DNA from: an uncultured Gammaproteobacteria bacterium
GTDB taxonomy: Bacteria > Pseudomonadota > Gammaproteobacteria > UBA9214
NCBI GenBank assembly: GCA_905480305.1
Contig: CAJQPV010000222.1
Location: 1-13,214, forward strand
Direction of reading: 5' to 3'
DNA: 13,214 bases
Within the stretch, counting starts at the first letter, position 1. Each line of letters opens with the position of its first letter. A model generated the notes under the pieces. The model worked only from the letters and a program-made list of their open reading frames with translations. It searched no databases and had not been told where the DNA came from. A program made the position numbers and the translations under genes. Of this stretch, positions 12,288 to 13,214 are shown in pieces.

Positions 12288-13214
12288 ATGACGACCACCG
12301 CGCACCTAGAAGCAGTACCCACCAGCGTCGCAGAAATTCCACTGCAGGCAGCATCCCAGGACATCTGGGAAACCAAGTATCAACTCAAGGCAAAAGACGG
12401 TACGCCGGTTGATAACTCCATTGATGAAACCTACCAGCGTGTCGCTCGCGCCATCTCGGATGTCGAGGCAACGCCCGACCTGCGTGAGCTCTGGTACAGG
12501 GAATTCCTGTGGGCACTGCGACATGGCGCCATTCCGGCCGGGCGCATTACCTCCAATGCCGGTGCGCAGCAACACAAGCCGGCTACCTCGACGATCAATT
12601 GCACCGTATCCGGTACGGTGCAGGACTCCATGGACAATATTCTCGACAAGGTGCACGAGGCGGGGCTGACCCTGAAAGCCGGTTGTGGCATCGGTTACGA
12701 GTTCTCCACCTTGCGCCCCAAGGGTGCCTATGTCTCCGGCGCAGGTGCCTATACCTCGGGCCCGCTGTCGTTCATGGATATCTACGACAAGATGTGTTTT
12801 ACCGTGTCCTCGGCCGGTGGCCGGCGCGGCGCACAGATGGCGACCTTCGATGTCGGTCATCCGGATGTGATGGATTTTATCCGCGCCAAGCGCGAAGACG
12901 GCCGGCTGCGCCAGTTTAACCTGTCCCTGCTGATCACCAGCGAGTTCATGGCTGCGGTCAAGAACGATGCCGACTGGAAGCTGGCTTTCCCGCTGGATCG
13001 CAGTGAACTGGATGATGGTATTGACCTGCATGACACCGCACAGGTGATCTGGCGCGAATGGCCCTACAAGGGTGAGTATATCGCCAATAATGCCGGGCTG
13101 GTTGCCTGCAAGATTTACAAAACGGTGCTTGCACGTCGTTTGTGGGACATGATTATGGCGTCCACCTATGATTTTGCCGAACCGGGTTTCATCCTGATCG
13201 ACAAGGTCAACGAG
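12288..13214 (+). CDS. nrdJ: Adenosylcobalamin-dependent (class II) ribonucleotide reductase, N-terminal part
   Basis: The gene runs off the right edge after 309 codons. It reduces ribonucleotides to deoxyribonucleotides using adenosylcobalamin and so works with or without oxygen. After a short variable N-terminus (to about residue 25) come Y-Q-R-V-A-R-A, P-A-G-R-I-T-S-N-A-G and S-T-I-N-C-T-V-S-G, whose Cys is the likely first redox cysteine. Then G-L-T-L-K-A-G-C-G-I-G-Y-E-F-S-T-L-R-P and S-S-A-G-G-R-R-G-A-Q-M-A-T follow, all typical of the cobalamin-dependent reductase family. The catalytic cysteines further on lie beyond the window. GGGAGG at 12271-12276 precedes ATG 12288 by eleven bases. 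Upstream NrdR-type boxes support the assignment. Confidence 0.95.
   Translation, partial: MTTTAHLEAVPTSVAEIPLQAASQDIWETKYQLKAKDGTPVDNSIDETYQRVARAISDVEATPDLRELWYREFLWALRHGAIPAGRITSNAGAQQHKPATSTINCTVSGTVQDSMDNILDKVHEAGLTLKAGCGIGYEFSTLRPKGAYVSGAGAYTSGPLSFMDIYDKMCFTVSSAGGRRGAQMATFDVGHPDVMDFIRAKREDGRLRQFNLSLLITSEFMAAVKNDADWKLAFPLDRSELDDGIDLHDTAQVIWREWPYKGEYIANNAGLVACKIYKTVLARRLWDMIMASTYDFAEPGFILIDKVNE

Noticed and set aside
12306..13031. Long open frame (241 codons) on the minus strand
   Set aside because: It lies fully antisense to the ribonucleotide reductase gene, whose plus-strand product has clear family motifs. The minus-strand product resembles no family I know.

Overview
The window looks like chromosomal DNA of a facultatively microaerobic or denitrifying gammaproteobacterium. 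I infer this from the complete cbb3-type cytochrome oxidase locus of proteobacterial layout, an OmpW porin behind a consensus FNR/ANR box, a DUF2788-type protein, and a class II ribonucleotide reductase behind NrdR-type boxes. The genus cannot be fixed from the sequence alone; a sulfur-oxidising or denitrifying Chromatiales-like lineage would fit.

Layout. (1) 1-119: the C-terminal end of a NorD/CbbO-type protein. (2) 268-555: a small heavy-metal-associated (HMA) copper-chaperone-like protein. (3) 600-1367: a compact rightward unit behind a promoter with an FNR-like site. It encodes a 50-residue membrane protein, an ATGA-coupled rhodanese-like protein without the catalytic cysteine, and a DUF2788-type membrane protein. 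(4) 1318-4098: the leftward pair ccoI-ccoS (copper P-type ATPase and small assembly protein). The 3' end of ccoS overlaps the 3' end of the DUF2788 gene. (5) 4145-4192: a divergent intergenic region with a perfect FNR box and a perfect -10 hexamer, placed as in a class II FNR-activated promoter, facing ompW. (6) 4269-5624: ompW and a Yip1/DUF1282-like membrane protein. (7) 5719-11934: ccoN, ccoO, ccoQ, ccoP, a 90-residue membrane protein, ccoG, ccoH and a TauE/SafE (DsbD_2-like) membrane protein, all rightward and tightly spaced. (8) 11935-12287: an AT-rich regulatory region with NrdR-type boxes, an inverted repeat and a promoter. (9) 12288 to the end: the N-terminal part of an adenosylcobalamin-dependent (class II) ribonucleotide reductase.

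How the parts fit. CcoN, CcoO, CcoQ and CcoP form the high-affinity terminal oxidase. CcoI moves copper for the CuB site, and CcoG, CcoH and CcoS act in copper handling and assembly. The HMA protein, the TauE/SafE protein and possibly the 90-residue protein are plausible further copper or assembly factors. FNR-type control of ompW, and perhaps of ccoI and the small 695-1367 unit, together with a ribonucleotide reductase that needs no oxygen, gives a coherent low-oxygen theme. I see no rRNA, tRNA, CRISPR array, insertion sequence or phage gene. The least explained parts are the 50-residue/rhodanese-like/DUF2788 unit and the 90-residue protein between ccoP and ccoG.
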